From NCBI RefSeq assembly GCF_001434895.1, contig NZ_AZEE01000028.1:62502-126501 (forward strand): DNA of 64,000 nt, read 5' to 3'. Source of the stretch: Secundilactobacillus odoratitofui DSM 19909 = JCM 15043. Its GTDB lineage: Bacteria > Bacillota > Bacilli > Lactobacillales > Lactobacillaceae. Position numbers and translations under genes: made by a program. Shown here one piece after another: positions 9,586 to 18,184 of this stretch (the first letter of the stretch is position 1; every line of letters begins with the position of its first letter). A model generated the notes under the pieces. The model saw nothing but the letters and a program-made list of their open reading frames with translations. It had not been told where the DNA came from and made no database searches.

Positions 9586-9906
9586 ATGAAGAAATTAAAA
9601 ATAGTACTAATAATTGTATTAATTTGTTTATTAGGGATCAGTCTACGTTGGCTACCATTTTCCTATAAAAATGCAATTAGATTTAATTTGCTAATGCACG
9701 GTCAAGTAGTTGGCTCAGTTTTTTGTGAGCCGACTTTTAAAAGCGCAAACGAATCACTGTCGTTACCAAAAAAGGGCGCCAAAATTTATTCTATTGGAAA
9801 GTACAATTATATGGACTACGATTTAGCATCAAATATCACAGATTACGAAGCGTATACTTTTAAAGGAAAAATCATTGCTAAACCATTGGCTGAATACATG
9901 CCTTAA
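9586..9906 (+). CDS. Small membrane-anchored protein of unknown function
   Basis: I do not recognise this 106-residue protein. It starts MKKLK, has one hydrophobic segment (about residues 5-25) and then a polar domain, so it is probably anchored with its C-terminal part outside the cell. The ATG follows TAGGTGAG. Codon use is AT-rich, unlike narGHJI, which suggests acquired DNA. A protein of the same size and layout lies on the other side of the transposase remnant (11292-11600); their N-termini (KKLK followed by an Ile/Leu-rich helix) look alike, but I cannot show that they are homologous. Confidence 0.6.
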   Translation: MKKLKIVLIIVLICLLGISLRWLPFSYKNAIRFNLLMHGQVVGSVFCEPTFKSANESLSLPKKGAKIYSIGKYNYMDYDLASNITDYEAYTFKGKIIAKPLAEYMP

Positions 9907-9932
9907 TTCTATTGATAGCCGTTCCTATTGGA

Positions 9933-10027
9933 CTATACCAATATTCACTTAACAAATTCGCTTTAGTACATTAGTAGACGTTTCAAGGATTTCAAGTCTT
10001 GGAGCGCCTTTCTTATTATTGGTATAG
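9933..10027. repeat. 11-bp inverted repeat pair, 95 bp overall
   Basis: CTATACCAATA at 9933-9943 is matched by its exact reverse complement at 10017-10027. The spacing is too wide for a terminator and there is no T-tract. It lies left of the transposase remnant and may be a relic of a mobile element end; the evidence is weak. Confidence 0.3.
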
Positions 10028-10198
10028 GTAATTATCATTATTAGAATACCGCGTTTTAAAATCAAGTTAGCCACTCGCAGTAAAATTTTGAGCAAATAAA
10101 CTTACCCGGATTTAAACTAGTAAAATATTTTAAGGTACACAAATAGGCCATAGAGATCTACACTTTAAACATCGACGAATAAAGAAAGAAGTCTCTTC

Positions 10199-11260
10199 AT
10201 GATCCAAGTAAATACCACACCACTTGTACCTACCAACAACTTTCAGAAGCCGAAGGAGGTGCTATTCAAGCGTTTCATGAAGATCATTATTCTATTCGTG
10301 AGATTGGTAAACGACTTCATCGAAGCCCTAGTACCATCAGTCGCGAACTCTGGTGTGGCACCGTTCGTCAGCTTAATTCAGATTATTTGTCTTACTACCA
10401 ATACTACGCCGTTGCTGGTCAAGCTAACTATCTCAAACACCGTGCTAACTCTCATTCTAAAGGGCTTTTCAGCGGTGCTGGTTGTTCTTTTCAATGCTCT
10501 GTAAAGCGCTCAAAACGCACGTTCGCGTTGATAGTGTCGATAGTTTCGTTCACCGGTTTCGAGCCATGCCCCTCAACACCAACCGTTTATCGGTACATCG
10601 ACATGGGTCTGCTTAATTAGATAACACTGACTTGCCAGCCAAGCTCCGACGGCGTGTTAAAAGCACTCGCAAAGGCCATGCACGTATGAACAAGACAAAC
10701 TTGGGAACTTCCATTGATGAACGCCCGGATTCCATCGATAACCGCCTAACACTTGGTGACTGGGAAGGCGACCTAGTCAAAGGTAAGCTAATCACTAGTG
10801 AACCCGCTGTATGACTTTGACTGAACGTTTGAGTCGCTTTGAAATCATCGTTAAGATTCCAGACTATCACGCTGAAACTTGTCGTGACATTCTTCAAGCG
10901 ATTCTCAATGAATACAGTACTGAGAAGTTTCACTCGATTACTTTTGACAACGGTTGTGAATTCTCCTTAATGAACCAAGTTGATGGGACACAGATCTACT
11001 TCGCCCATTCTTACACACCTTGGGAACGTGGCAGTAACGAGAATCAAAACAGTTTGATTCGAGAGTTTATACCCAAAGGTAAATCACTGCGTGCTTACGA
11101 TGAACACTACATCGCTCAAATTCAAGATCCTCTTAATCATCGTTTATGAAAATCCTTGAACTACCTGAGCGCTGGTGAAGCTTTTGAGCTTTTTTCACCG
11201 TTTCAGTTAAAGCTACGTTAACAGCAGCTCTCCATGGTCAGGTTATTCGGGTATGTGTCG
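10199..11260 (+). pseudogene. Decayed IS30-family transposase
   Basis: Reading across frames recovers an IS30-type DDE transposase. There is an N-terminal helix-turn-helix (IGKRLHRSPSTISREL), then TVYRYIDMGLLN, LPAKLRRRVKSTRKG, the first catalytic Asp in GDWEGD, the second in FDNG and a GSNENQN segment with the Glu. The frame is broken at about 10225, 10475, 10565, 10618 and 10812, and a TGA at 11147-11149 interrupts the C-terminal part, so no functional enzyme can be made. The right end near 11258-11285 (GTGTCGCACTTGATTTGACA) looks like an IS terminal repeat; I could not find a clear left partner. It lies between two small AT-rich membrane-protein genes. Confidence 0.85.
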
Positions 11261-11291
11261 CACTTGATTTGACAATTCGGGGGTAAATTTA

Positions 11292-11600
11292 ATGTTAAAG
11301 AAGCTAAAATACATTTTAATTTCGATTTGTATTCTACTTGTTTTTATTTTTTATTTCTTTGTATGTACACCACTTGGCAGCGCATATGCGTATGTCCTGG
11401 TATATGATTGGAACGGCTTTCCACATGCGCTAAGTTATCGATTTTCCATAAAATATAAAAGTCAGAATACCATAGTGTATAAACTAAATAAACCGTTTAG
11501 TGACAACGGAAATTATGTATTAGAGTTCAAAGGAACACACGATGGCATCATTTGGAAAGTCGGACCACATAATGATCCGCTTGATTTTCCTAGTCCCTAA
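11292..11600 (+). CDS. Small membrane-anchored protein of unknown function
   Basis: This 102-residue protein is not recognised. It has an N-terminal hydrophobic segment (about residues 6-27) after MLKKLK and a polar C-terminal part ending in Pro residues. The ATG at 11292 has only weak ribosome binding sequence (GGGGGT at 11278-11283), directly at the right end of the transposase remnant. The insertion may therefore have replaced its promoter. Size and layout resemble the 106-residue protein at 9586-9906. Confidence 0.5.
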   Translation: MLKKLKYILISICILLVFIFYFFVCTPLGSAYAYVLVYDWNGFPHALSYRFSIKYKSQNTIVYKLNKPFSDNGNYVLEFKGTHDGIIWKVGPHNDPLDFPSP

Positions 11601-11674
11601 ATCTTTTTCCCAAATTGCAATAAAATAAATGCCTTTAAACCTTAAGTTGAGTGACAGTTTCCATGTTAAACGAA

Positions 11675-11709
11675 CAACCTTCATGATTTTTTGTGAGGGT
11701 TGCTTTTTT
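11675..11709 (+). terminator. Rho-independent terminator
   Basis: The stem CAACCTTCA/TGAGGGTTG (one G-U pair) is followed by six T residues, 75 bp after the small membrane-protein gene. Confidence 0.7.
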
Positions 11710-11980
11710 GCTAAATTCGTTACTAATCTGTGAAATTTAAATTTCTTGTCCTGTCTAATTTGCTTTTATTATCCGATATTGTTAGGTTCTATCTCAGGAT
11801 CGGAGGTTAGGTCCGTGTCAACAAACAAAAAAATCTCATTGCCACAGGAGTTAGTTGATTAGAAGCATTGCAGTATGTACCACGGTGCATGATCACACAG
11901 CAAAGGACAGGAAGCATGAATTAAATTTTGGGTAATCGTTAAGAAACCGAACACTAATAAGGTTAGGACTGAAAACTAAC
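11710..11980. other. Non-coding stretch, nothing recognised
   Basis: There is no open frame with a plausible start and no strong hairpin between the terminator and the inverted-repeat element that follows. It is part of a 920-bp gap before the pyruvate oxidase gene. Confidence 0.4.
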
Positions 11981-12106
11981 ACAGTGCCTATTAAATAATA
12001 GATGCAAGTCATTTTGGATATAGACTGGGTTCTTAGTTAGCTTATACAAAGCATTTTTAAATAAACTAAACAATAAAAATTGCACCTATTTTTCAATAGG
12101 CACTGT
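11981..12106. mobile_element. MITE-like element with 26-bp terminal inverted repeats
   Basis: The ends 11981-12006 and 12081-12106 are inverted copies matching at 23 of 26 positions; the outer 12 bases (ACAGTGCCTATT) match perfectly. The 126-bp total length and lack of coding capacity fit a miniature inverted-repeat element. Each end contains its own small palindrome (CTATT-N4-AATAG), which adds to the symmetry. I saw no clear target-site duplication, so mobility is inferred only from structure and the accessory context. Confidence 0.45.
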
Positions 12107-12177
12107 ATCAAAGTAAAAAAGAAGTTTCGACACTAATTGAGTAACATGCGATCATTTTCACGGTAACGAGAACGGAG

Positions 12178-12345
12178 ATTAGCGGTTTTTTTCGGTTGCA
12201 GTGACAAGTCCTTCTTAGCGCAGAGCGGTTAGAAGGACTGGACGTTTCTGAGACCCATGGGGTTGGGGCTCAGAAACGAGGCGGAAGCCACGCGTTTCAT
12301 GCGTGGCTGAAGACGGTCCCACAGCAACCGAAAAAGGCCGCTAGG
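12178..12345 (+). ncRNA. Structured repeat element, copy A (multi-stem RNA candidate)
   Basis: A long closing stem (12180-12199 with 12324-12343, 20 bp with two G-U pairs) encloses three hairpins: 12207-12215/12231-12239, 12244-12252/12269-12277 and 12287-12293/12301-12307. The joining sequences AGTGACA, GGAC, GAGGCGGAAG and GAAG-GGTCCCAC-GC recur in the same order in copy B at 23272-23433, while the stems differ in sequence but still pair. That pattern of compensatory change indicates a selected fold. The strand is not certain; the GGAAA loop in copy B favours plus. I do not recognise an Rfam family, and no T-tract follows. It lies about 180 bp upstream of pyruvate oxidase. Confidence 0.7.
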
Positions 12346-12430
12346 CGTAGTGGCAGTGGCCGAGAAAAGGATATGTAATCGATAACCTCATAAGTTGAAA
12401 ATGAGGTGTAACTTCACTGAGTCAAGTTAA

Positions 12431-12459
12431 TTGCTATTTCAACCCGAACTGACTATGAT
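12431..12459 (+). promoter_or_regulatory. Sigma-A promoter of pyruvate oxidase
   Basis: TTGCTA (12431-12436) and TATGAT (12454-12459) are separated by exactly 17 bp, 65 bp before the ATG. A short hairpin (GACGCTT/AAGCGTC) lies in the 5' leader. I saw no clear catabolite-responsive element. Confidence 0.75.
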
Positions 12460-12523
12460 AATGACGCTTTAATCAATAAGCGTCGTTGTTGCAGCAGTGA
12501 ATTAAAACTTGGAGGAGATAGTA

Positions 12524-14278
12524 ATGGCTGAAACAATTAACTCAGGTGTCGCAGTACTGAAGACGTTGGAAAGTTGGCACGTTAATCATATTTATGGCAT
12601 TCCGGGTGGAACCATCAATAATTTAATGTATGCGTTACACAAAGAACAAGAAAACATTCAGTACATTCATGTCCGCCACGAAGAAGTTGGCGCATTGGCT
12701 GCTGTCGCTGATACAAAGTTAACGGGGCATATTGGCGTGGCTTTTGGCTCAGCTGGACCTGGCGCAACCCATTTATTTCAAGGGGCCTATGATGCGATGG
12801 CCGATAAAGTACCCGTGTTATTTATCGTTGGCCAAAACCCTCAGGCAATGATGAATCAAGACTTCTTTCAAGAGTTCGATGAAGATCCGTGGTTTGATAA
12901 TCCGGGAGTTTATGCTCGGACAGTGACAACTGCTGAAAGTCTGCAACACGTGATTGACGAAGCTATTCGGCGGGCATTTGCCGAACACGGTCCAGCTTTT
13001 GTAACCATTCCGAATGATTTGGCCAATAAACCGATCCCAGCGGATGGTTACTATAGTGCCGCGGCTAACTTTGCACGGCCAACTTTGGCTGCTGGGTCGG
13101 ATGAACAAGTACAGCAGATTTTGGCACTTTTAAAAAACGCCAAGAAACCGCTGATTTATGTTGGTCAAGGTACGGTTGGCGCGGCAGAAGAAGTTATGCA
13201 GTTTGCCAAACAGTTCCAAGTGCCAGTGGTGACGACGGCGCTAGGTAAAGAGGTGATTCCATATGACTTCGAGTCGCTGCTGGGGTCAGCAGCGCGGGTA
13301 GCTTCGAAACCAGCAAACGAAGCGTTGAAGGAAACAGATTTTATGCTGTTTGTTGGATCAAACTATCCGTTTGCCGAAATCATGTTTAAACCAGACGTGA
13401 AATTCGCCCAAATCGATACGAACCCGGCGATGCTAGGAAAGCGGCACCGTACTGATGTTGCCATTTTGGGTGATGCCAAGGCAACTCTACAGAAATTAAT
13501 CGTGTTGGGTGACACGGCGGCCCCATCGCCATGGTATCAAGCCAATGTAGCCAACGTTGCCAATTGGCACCAGTATAATGACGATATGATGAATCGAACC
13601 GAGGGCCAGTTACGATTTGAACCAGCTTTTAAGGAAATCAATCGGATTGCGGCTGAAGATGCGATTTTCTCAATTGATGTGGGTGATGTGACGCAAAATG
13701 CCGTTCGACTGTTAAAAGTGAACGGTAAGCAGCCATGGATCACATCAGGGTTATTTGCCACCATGGGTGTTGGGTTACCAGGTTCGATTGCTGGGCAATT
13801 AAGTTTCCCGGGACGACAGGTCTTTAACCTCACTGGTGATGGGGCGGCAGCTATGGTGATGCAGGATCTCAGTACGCAAGTCACCTATAAATTGCCAGTC
13901 ATTAACGTGGTCTTTACGAACTTAGCCCTCGGTTTCATTGAAGACGAGCAGGAAGATGATGGTCAGGAGTGGTTTGGAATTAGCCTGCCGAAGACCGATT
14001 TTGCCAAAGTTGCTGAGGCGCAGGGGATGACCGGTATTACCGTTACAACGGTAGAAGAGATGAAACCGGCGTTTGACCGGGCACTGGAATTAACTCAGGC
14101 TGGCAAACCAGTGTTGATCGATGTCAGAATGTCTAATGAGCGACCGATTCCAGTTGAAAAGCTAGCACTGGATCCCGACCAATTTGACGCCGAAACTATC
14201 GCGGCCTTCAAGAAACGATACTACGCAGATAACTTGGCACCGTTGAGCCAGTATTTGAAGCAGTATGGTGTGTCGTAA
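12524..14278 (+). CDS. pox: Pyruvate oxidase (TPP/FAD-dependent, acetyl-phosphate forming)
   Basis: Pyruvate oxidase converts pyruvate, phosphate and oxygen to acetyl phosphate, CO2 and hydrogen peroxide. The 584-residue protein has the three-domain TPP-enzyme layout. The catalytic glutamate is in RHEEVGALAA (Glu53/54), a SAGPGATH loop is near 75, and the C-terminal thiamin-diphosphate motif starts at GDGAAAMVMQDLST and ends at the Asn of VVFTN. ATG 12524 follows GGAGGAG; an upstream in-frame ATG at 12509 overlaps that site and is less likely. Acetolactate synthase has a similar fold, but the RHEEVGALAA and C-terminal sequence favour the lactobacillar pyruvate oxidases. The next operon is a thiamin-salvage operon, so cofactor supply and use are adjacent. 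Confidence 0.9.
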   Translation: MAETINSGVAVLKTLESWHVNHIYGIPGGTINNLMYALHKEQENIQYIHVRHEEVGALAAVADTKLTGHIGVAFGSAGPGATHLFQGAYDAMADKVPVLFIVGQNPQAMMNQDFFQEFDEDPWFDNPGVYARTVTTAESLQHVIDEAIRRAFAEHGPAFVTIPNDLANKPIPADGYYSAAANFARPTLAAGSDEQVQQILALLKNAKKPLIYVGQGTVGAAEEVMQFAKQFQVPVVTTALGKEVIPYDFESLLGSAARVASKPANEALKETDFMLFVGSNYPFAEIMFKPDVKFAQIDTNPAMLGKRHRTDVAILGDAKATLQKLIVLGDTAAPSPWYQANVANVANWHQYNDDMMNRTEGQLRFEPAFKEINRIAAEDAIFSIDVGDVTQNAVRLLKVNGKQPWITSGLFATMGVGLPGSIAGQLSFPGRQVFNLTGDGAAAMVMQDLSTQVTYKLPVINVVFTNLALGFIEDEQEDDGQEWFGISLPKTDFAKVAEAQGMTGITVTTVEEMKPAFDRALELTQAGKPVLIDVRMSNERPIPVEKLALDPDQFDAETIAAFKKRYYADNLAPLSQYLKQYGVS

Positions 14279-14371
14279 AATTCGTTATAATAATTTGAAG
14301 TATTTTTCAAATTTGGTGATTGGAAGAAGAATGATTGCATTTCTCAATTAATTATGGCATGATTAGGCCAC

Positions 14372-14453
14372 AAGCTAGGGGTGCTCATTCGAGCTGAGAT
14401 GGCAGTCGCCAGACCCTTTGAACCTGAGAGTTAACACTCACGTAGGAAAGCTA
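14372..14453 (+). promoter_or_regulatory. TPP (thiamin pyrophosphate) riboswitch
   Basis: The conserved thi-element blocks appear in order: GGGGTGC, GCTGAGAT, ACCCTTTGAACCTGA, GTTAACAC and CGTAGGAAAGCT. A terminator follows at 14470-14502, so the mechanism is probably transcription attenuation: with TPP bound, the ylmB-ykoE operon is switched off. Confidence 0.97.
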
Positions 14454-14469
14454 TTGATCGTGTGAATCA

Positions 14470-14502
14470 GACTCTCGAAGCTTGCTTCGAGGGTCTTTTT
14501 TT
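14470..14502 (+). terminator. Riboswitch-controlled terminator
   Basis: The 11-bp stem GACTCTCGAAG/CTTCGAGGGTC, loop CTTG, is followed by seven T residues. It is the expression platform of the TPP riboswitch. Confidence 0.9.
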
Positions 14503-14552
14503 GTCTAACTTAGGTTCGTGGCTGAGTTTGTACCACGAAGGGACTTTGTAAT

Positions 14553-15827
14553 ATGGATAGTTCAAAAGCGTCATTGTTGGCAGCGGTAACGGCTCAACAA
14601 GACCACTTGGTGACAATTTTGTCACGATTGGTGGCCTTTGAAACAGTTTCACCACCCGCACGTAACACGATTGGTGTTCAACAGTACGTGGCCAATCAAC
14701 TCACCGAAGCTGGCGCCACGGTCAATCAGCAGCCGTTTTATGAACAAGACCGCTTATTATCGGCCGTCCTAAGGGGCAGTAATCATATGCACTATCAGAG
14801 TTTGATTTTAAACGGCCATGTGGACGTGGCGGCACTGACGGATGCGGATAAGTGGGAAACCGACCCGTTTACATTAACGCAAGAGGCTGATCAGCTGTTT
14901 GGTCGCGGTGTTAGTGATATGAAAGGGGCGATGGCCTGCTTTATTTACCTGGCCTACTTATTAAAGCAACAAGGGATAACGCTGCCAGGAGATTTGATTT
15001 TTCAGTCGGTGGTTGGTGAAGAAGCGGGTGAGGCCGGGACTAAAACACTGTTGAAGCAGGGTGAGACAGCTGATTTTGCAATCGTGGGCGATACCAGTAA
15101 TCTGACCTTTCAGGGGCAAGGTGGTGTGGTCACTGGCTGGATAACACTTCGTAGTCCGCATACCTATCATGACGGCAACCGGGTGAACATGTTGCGGGCT
15201 GGTGGTGGATTAAAGGCCGCAAGTATGGTTGAAAAAATGCCGGTGATCATTGAGGCCCTCCAAAAATTGGAACACTATTGGGCGGTGACAAAACAGTATC
15301 CCGGTTTTCCAGCGGGCACCGATACCATTAACCCTGCGTACATTGAGGGGGGCATTCACCCCGCTTTTGTTGCCAACGAATGTCGCCTCTGGATCACGGT
15401 TCATTTTTATCCAAATGAAACAGTGGCTCAGGTTACCAAAGAAATTGAAGCGCAAGTCTTGGCAGCAGCCAAGGCGGATCCATGGTTGAAAGATCAGTTA
15501 CCAACCTTTCAGTGGGGTGGCGATTCAATGCTGGTCGATAAGGGTGAGGTATTCCCTGCGCTGCAAATCGACGTTCAGTCGCCAGCGGTTCAATTACTTA
15601 GTCAGGCACACGAGCAGCAGTTAGGTCACAAACCAGACATTTCAATGTCAACCACGGTCACGGACGGCGGTTGGTTTGAGGCCTACAATATTCCAGCAGT
15701 CGTATATGGACCAGGTGAACTAGAACAGGCCCACAGTGACAACGAGATGGTGCAGTTATCGCAATTATTGACGTATACCAAAGTGTTGGCGGCATTTGTA
15801 ATTGATTGGTGCAATCAGGCCAAATAA
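14553..15827 (+). CDS. ylmB: M20 deacylase, probable formylaminopyrimidine deformylase (YlmB-like)
   Basis: This 424-residue protein is an ArgE/DapE-type M20 metallohydrolase. The zinc ligands and base are visible: His89 and Asp91 in NGHVDVA, Asp122 in GRGVSDMKGA, the Glu pair in VGEEAGEAG (156/157), and a C-terminal AHSDNE. The TPP riboswitch directly upstream points away from arginine or lysine synthesis. It points to the Bacillus YlmB role, deformylating formylaminopyrimidine, a thiamin breakdown product, for pyrimidine salvage. The length is close to YlmB. The co-transcribed ykoE is a thiamin-precursor transporter subunit. The ATG at 14553 has a modest AAGGGA site. The specific substrate is inferred from regulation and context. 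Confidence 0.78.
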   Translation: MDSSKASLLAAVTAQQDHLVTILSRLVAFETVSPPARNTIGVQQYVANQLTEAGATVNQQPFYEQDRLLSAVLRGSNHMHYQSLILNGHVDVAALTDADKWETDPFTLTQEADQLFGRGVSDMKGAMACFIYLAYLLKQQGITLPGDLIFQSVVGEEAGEAGTKTLLKQGETADFAIVGDTSNLTFQGQGGVVTGWITLRSPHTYHDGNRVNMLRAGGGLKAASMVEKMPVIIEALQKLEHYWAVTKQYPGFPAGTDTINPAYIEGGIHPAFVANECRLWITVHFYPNETVAQVTKEIEAQVLAAAKADPWLKDQLPTFQWGGDSMLVDKGEVFPALQIDVQSPAVQLLSQAHEQQLGHKPDISMSTTVTDGGWFEAYNIPAVVYGPGELEQAHSDNEMVQLSQLLTYTKVLAAFVIDWCNQAK

Positions 15828-15842
15828 CGGGAGGATCCAACT

Positions 15843-16400
15843 ATGAAAAAACATTTTCACCTGCAAGATATTATCTTAATTACTATGATTGCCTTAATTT
15901 TTGGGGCGATTTTTGTCGGTACAGATTACTTGTACAATGTATTATTTGTGGCGGTCGGGCCATTTGCAAATGAAATTTTGTTTGGTCTGTGGATCATGGC
16001 CGGACCACTGGCCATCTATCTTACCCGAATTCCTGGTGCGGCCATCGTCGGTGAAGTACTGGGTGCGGCGGCTGAAGTGATTTTTGGCGGTACCTTTGGC
16101 ATTGCAGCCCTCTTGTCTGGTATCGTGCAGGGGGTCGGCAGTGAGATTGGGTTTGCCGTTTGGCGCTACAAACAGTGGAATTGGTTGAGTTTACTGACAT
16201 CATCCGTGACAACCACCATCGTCGCCTTTACGTATGAGGTCTTCAAGCTGGGCTACATTCACTATTCGCTGGGAATGATCGTGGCCTTATTTACGGTACG
16301 GCTGATTTCCGTGATTTTCTTTGGCACCGTTTTGGTTCACAGTATCTTTGCACTGCTAGAGCGGGCGCATGCGCTTCGGCATTTGAAATCAGAAGAATAG
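15843..16400 (+). CDS. ykoE: ECF transporter S component, YkoE family (thiamin precursor)
   Basis: The 185-residue integral membrane protein has five or six hydrophobic segments and the small size of an ECF substrate-binding subunit. The sequence pattern (GPFANEILFGLW..., GEVLGAAAEVIFGGTFG, QGVGSE) matches the YkoE family, which takes up hydroxymethylpyrimidine or thiamin. It lies 15 bp after ylmB with a GGGAGGA site and shares the TPP riboswitch. No ykoD/ykoC-like ATPase and T-subunit genes follow, so it probably uses the ECF energy-coupling module shared by many S components in lactobacilli. The exact ligand is not visible. Confidence 0.85.
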   Translation: MKKHFHLQDIILITMIALIFGAIFVGTDYLYNVLFVAVGPFANEILFGLWIMAGPLAIYLTRIPGAAIVGEVLGAAAEVIFGGTFGIAALLSGIVQGVGSEIGFAVWRYKQWNWLSLLTSSVTTTIVAFTYEVFKLGYIHYSLGMIVALFTVRLISVIFFGTVLVHSIFALLERAHALRHLKSEE

Positions 16401-16502
16401 TTGTGATTTGATTAAACAATTGGCAGTGATGTGGTGTGGTGTGTTTATTTAACTCTATGACATCGTCGAACCGTGAAGAAAGTGAAATTTTTTGAGCAAA
16501 TT

Positions 16503-16565
16503 AAAAATACGAAGTCGAGACCCTTCACTGATACAGTGACTCAGGTTCTGACTTCGTATTTTTGT
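16503..16565. terminator. Bidirectional terminator
   Basis: AAAAATACGAAGTCGAGACC pairs with GGTTCTGACTTCGTATTTTT; a nested TCACTG/CAGTGA stem forms the tip. A/T tracts on both sides serve ykoE on plus and the acyltransferase gene on minus. Confidence 0.85.
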
Positions 16566-16629
16566 GAGTTGATCCAATGATTGCGCCTGTTTTGAAAGAC
16601 GAAATCATACAAATCTAGCTGGTTATTTT

Positions 16630-17838
16630 CTATTCACGAACTCTGAGTGAGGCTGCGTGACCGATTCCTTTCGCATGTCGTGCCTTTAGCGGACGCTTCT
16701 GTGGTCGCCCAATCAAGAAGCCAAATGGATAAACTTTATAGCAGAACCAAGCAATCAAGAACGAGTAGGAGAGTACAAACAGGCTACCAAGTGGGATGGC
16801 AACGACTAGCGCCCAGTCACCAAGTTGTAAGTGATCCAAGATAAGTCGTAGGGTGATTAAACCAATGATTTGGTTCAGGTAAATACCGAAGTTGACCTTA
16901 GCACTGCGTTGGATGATGCCGTCCAACCAACTAGGCATGCCATTTTGCCGCCAAGCTGCGTATTGTTTGCCAATCCAGAAAACGACCATAATCATGATGA
17001 CGTCATAGATAAACAGGTAAGGTTGTTGCGTATCATCAGATGAGCTTTGGCCGAGGTGTAAAACAGCTTCGTCCCAGAATCGGAAATAGACGGTGGTACC
17101 AAGTCCCATCACAACGGCGGTAATCGCCAGCGGTTTAATGTGCGCATTGATCCAATCATAGACTTCATTATAGTGAATGGCAGTATAGCCACCCGCAATG
17201 AAGTAGAATTGGTAAACAAACACGTTAATGCCAAAGGTTTTGAACCAGTACGGCCAACTTGTCAGGTCCATTTGTTCCAGTTTGTATTTGATCACAAACA
17301 TCATGGCTAACTGAATCACGAAACTTACGGTGAGAAGCGTGCCGTGATGGCCTTCCAAACGCTTGAAGAGCCAAACGAGTCCAGGAAATAGTAAGTAGAG
17401 TTGCATGATGATAATCATAAAGTATAGGTAGAAGTGACTGCCGTGGACGACATAGTTTAAGTACGATAGACTGAACTTCGAGAACTGAAAAGTATCGTTG
17501 TTTGCCCACATGATGACAACCATCATCAGAAAGTTCCAGATTAAGTAGGGTGGAATGCTGCCTTTGAAACGTTTCTTCAAAAATGCGCCCCAGTGGGGTT
17601 CCTTGTTGTAGTAGTTCAACATCAGCACTAAACCACTCATGAACAAAAAGCCCATTCGCGTGTAGTGCGGAATCATGCGGATGCTGTCCACTAAGTAGTA
17701 GGGTAAACCTGAAGTAGAACTCATATGATCCGTAAATACATTGACACTGTGATTGATTAAGACACCAAAAATGAAGAAGAGTCGCATGAAGTCTACTTCA
17801 TAGAGGTGCACTTTATGTTTTGGCGTCGTTTGAGCCAC
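16630..17838 (-). CDS. Acyltransferase family 3 membrane protein
   Basis: This 402-residue protein has about ten membrane segments. Its N-terminus (YEVDFMRLFFIFGVLINHS) holds the arginine and histidine positions typical of acyltransferase 3 proteins, which transfer acetyl or other acyl groups to cell-surface glycans. It lacks the extracellular SGNH domain of OatA, so it is not a complete OatA. The start is GTG, spaced from AAGGAG. It is monocistronic, closed by the bidirectional terminator. The substrate (peptidoglycan, teichoic acid or exopolysaccharide) cannot be told. Confidence 0.82.
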   Translation of the reverse strand: MAQTTPKHKVHLYEVDFMRLFFIFGVLINHSVNVFTDHMSSTSGLPYYLVDSIRMIPHYTRMGFLFMSGLVLMLNYYNKEPHWGAFLKKRFKGSIPPYLIWNFLMMVVIMWANNDTFQFSKFSLSYLNYVVHGSHFYLYFMIIIMQLYLLFPGLVWLFKRLEGHHGTLLTVSFVIQLAMMFVIKYKLEQMDLTSWPYWFKTFGINVFVYQFYFIAGGYTAIHYNEVYDWINAHIKPLAITAVVMGLGTTVYFRFWDEAVLHLGQSSSDDTQQPYLFIYDVIMIMVVFWIGKQYAAWRQNGMPSWLDGIIQRSAKVNFGIYLNQIIGLITLRLILDHLQLGDWALVVAIPLGSLFVLSYSFLIAWFCYKVYPFGFLIGRPQKRPLKARHAKGIGHAASLRVRE

Positions 17839-18184
17839 GTGCTCATCTCCTTGAAAAAGTCATGAGCTTAGGTTAAGCCGGTTAACTTAAAGTGGGCTTA
17901 AAGCTGGAAATTGATAGTTGACCGACTGTTAAATATACTGAAACCTTCAAATCGGTAGGAATTAGATCGATTGTATTGGATCAACATTAATATGTATAAT
18001 ACAAGTAATTGATGTAACAGCGTTTATTAGTGATATCTTTGAGCTACTAATTCTCCCTAAAATGCCAGAAGTGTATACAATAAATTAATCTTCCTATAAA
18101 TATTTTATATTGTGCAGGGCAATTAACTATGATAAAGTCAACCGTAAGTAATGTAGGCGATTTCAATCCGAGGGGGATTTCATC
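17839..18184. other. Intergenic region between divergent genes; promoter candidate at 17971-18000
   Basis: TTGTAT (17971-17976) and TATAAT (17995-18000) are 18 bp apart on the plus strand and would give a leader of about 180 nt before the secreted protein at 18185. No riboswitch or repeat was recognised. Confidence 0.45.
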
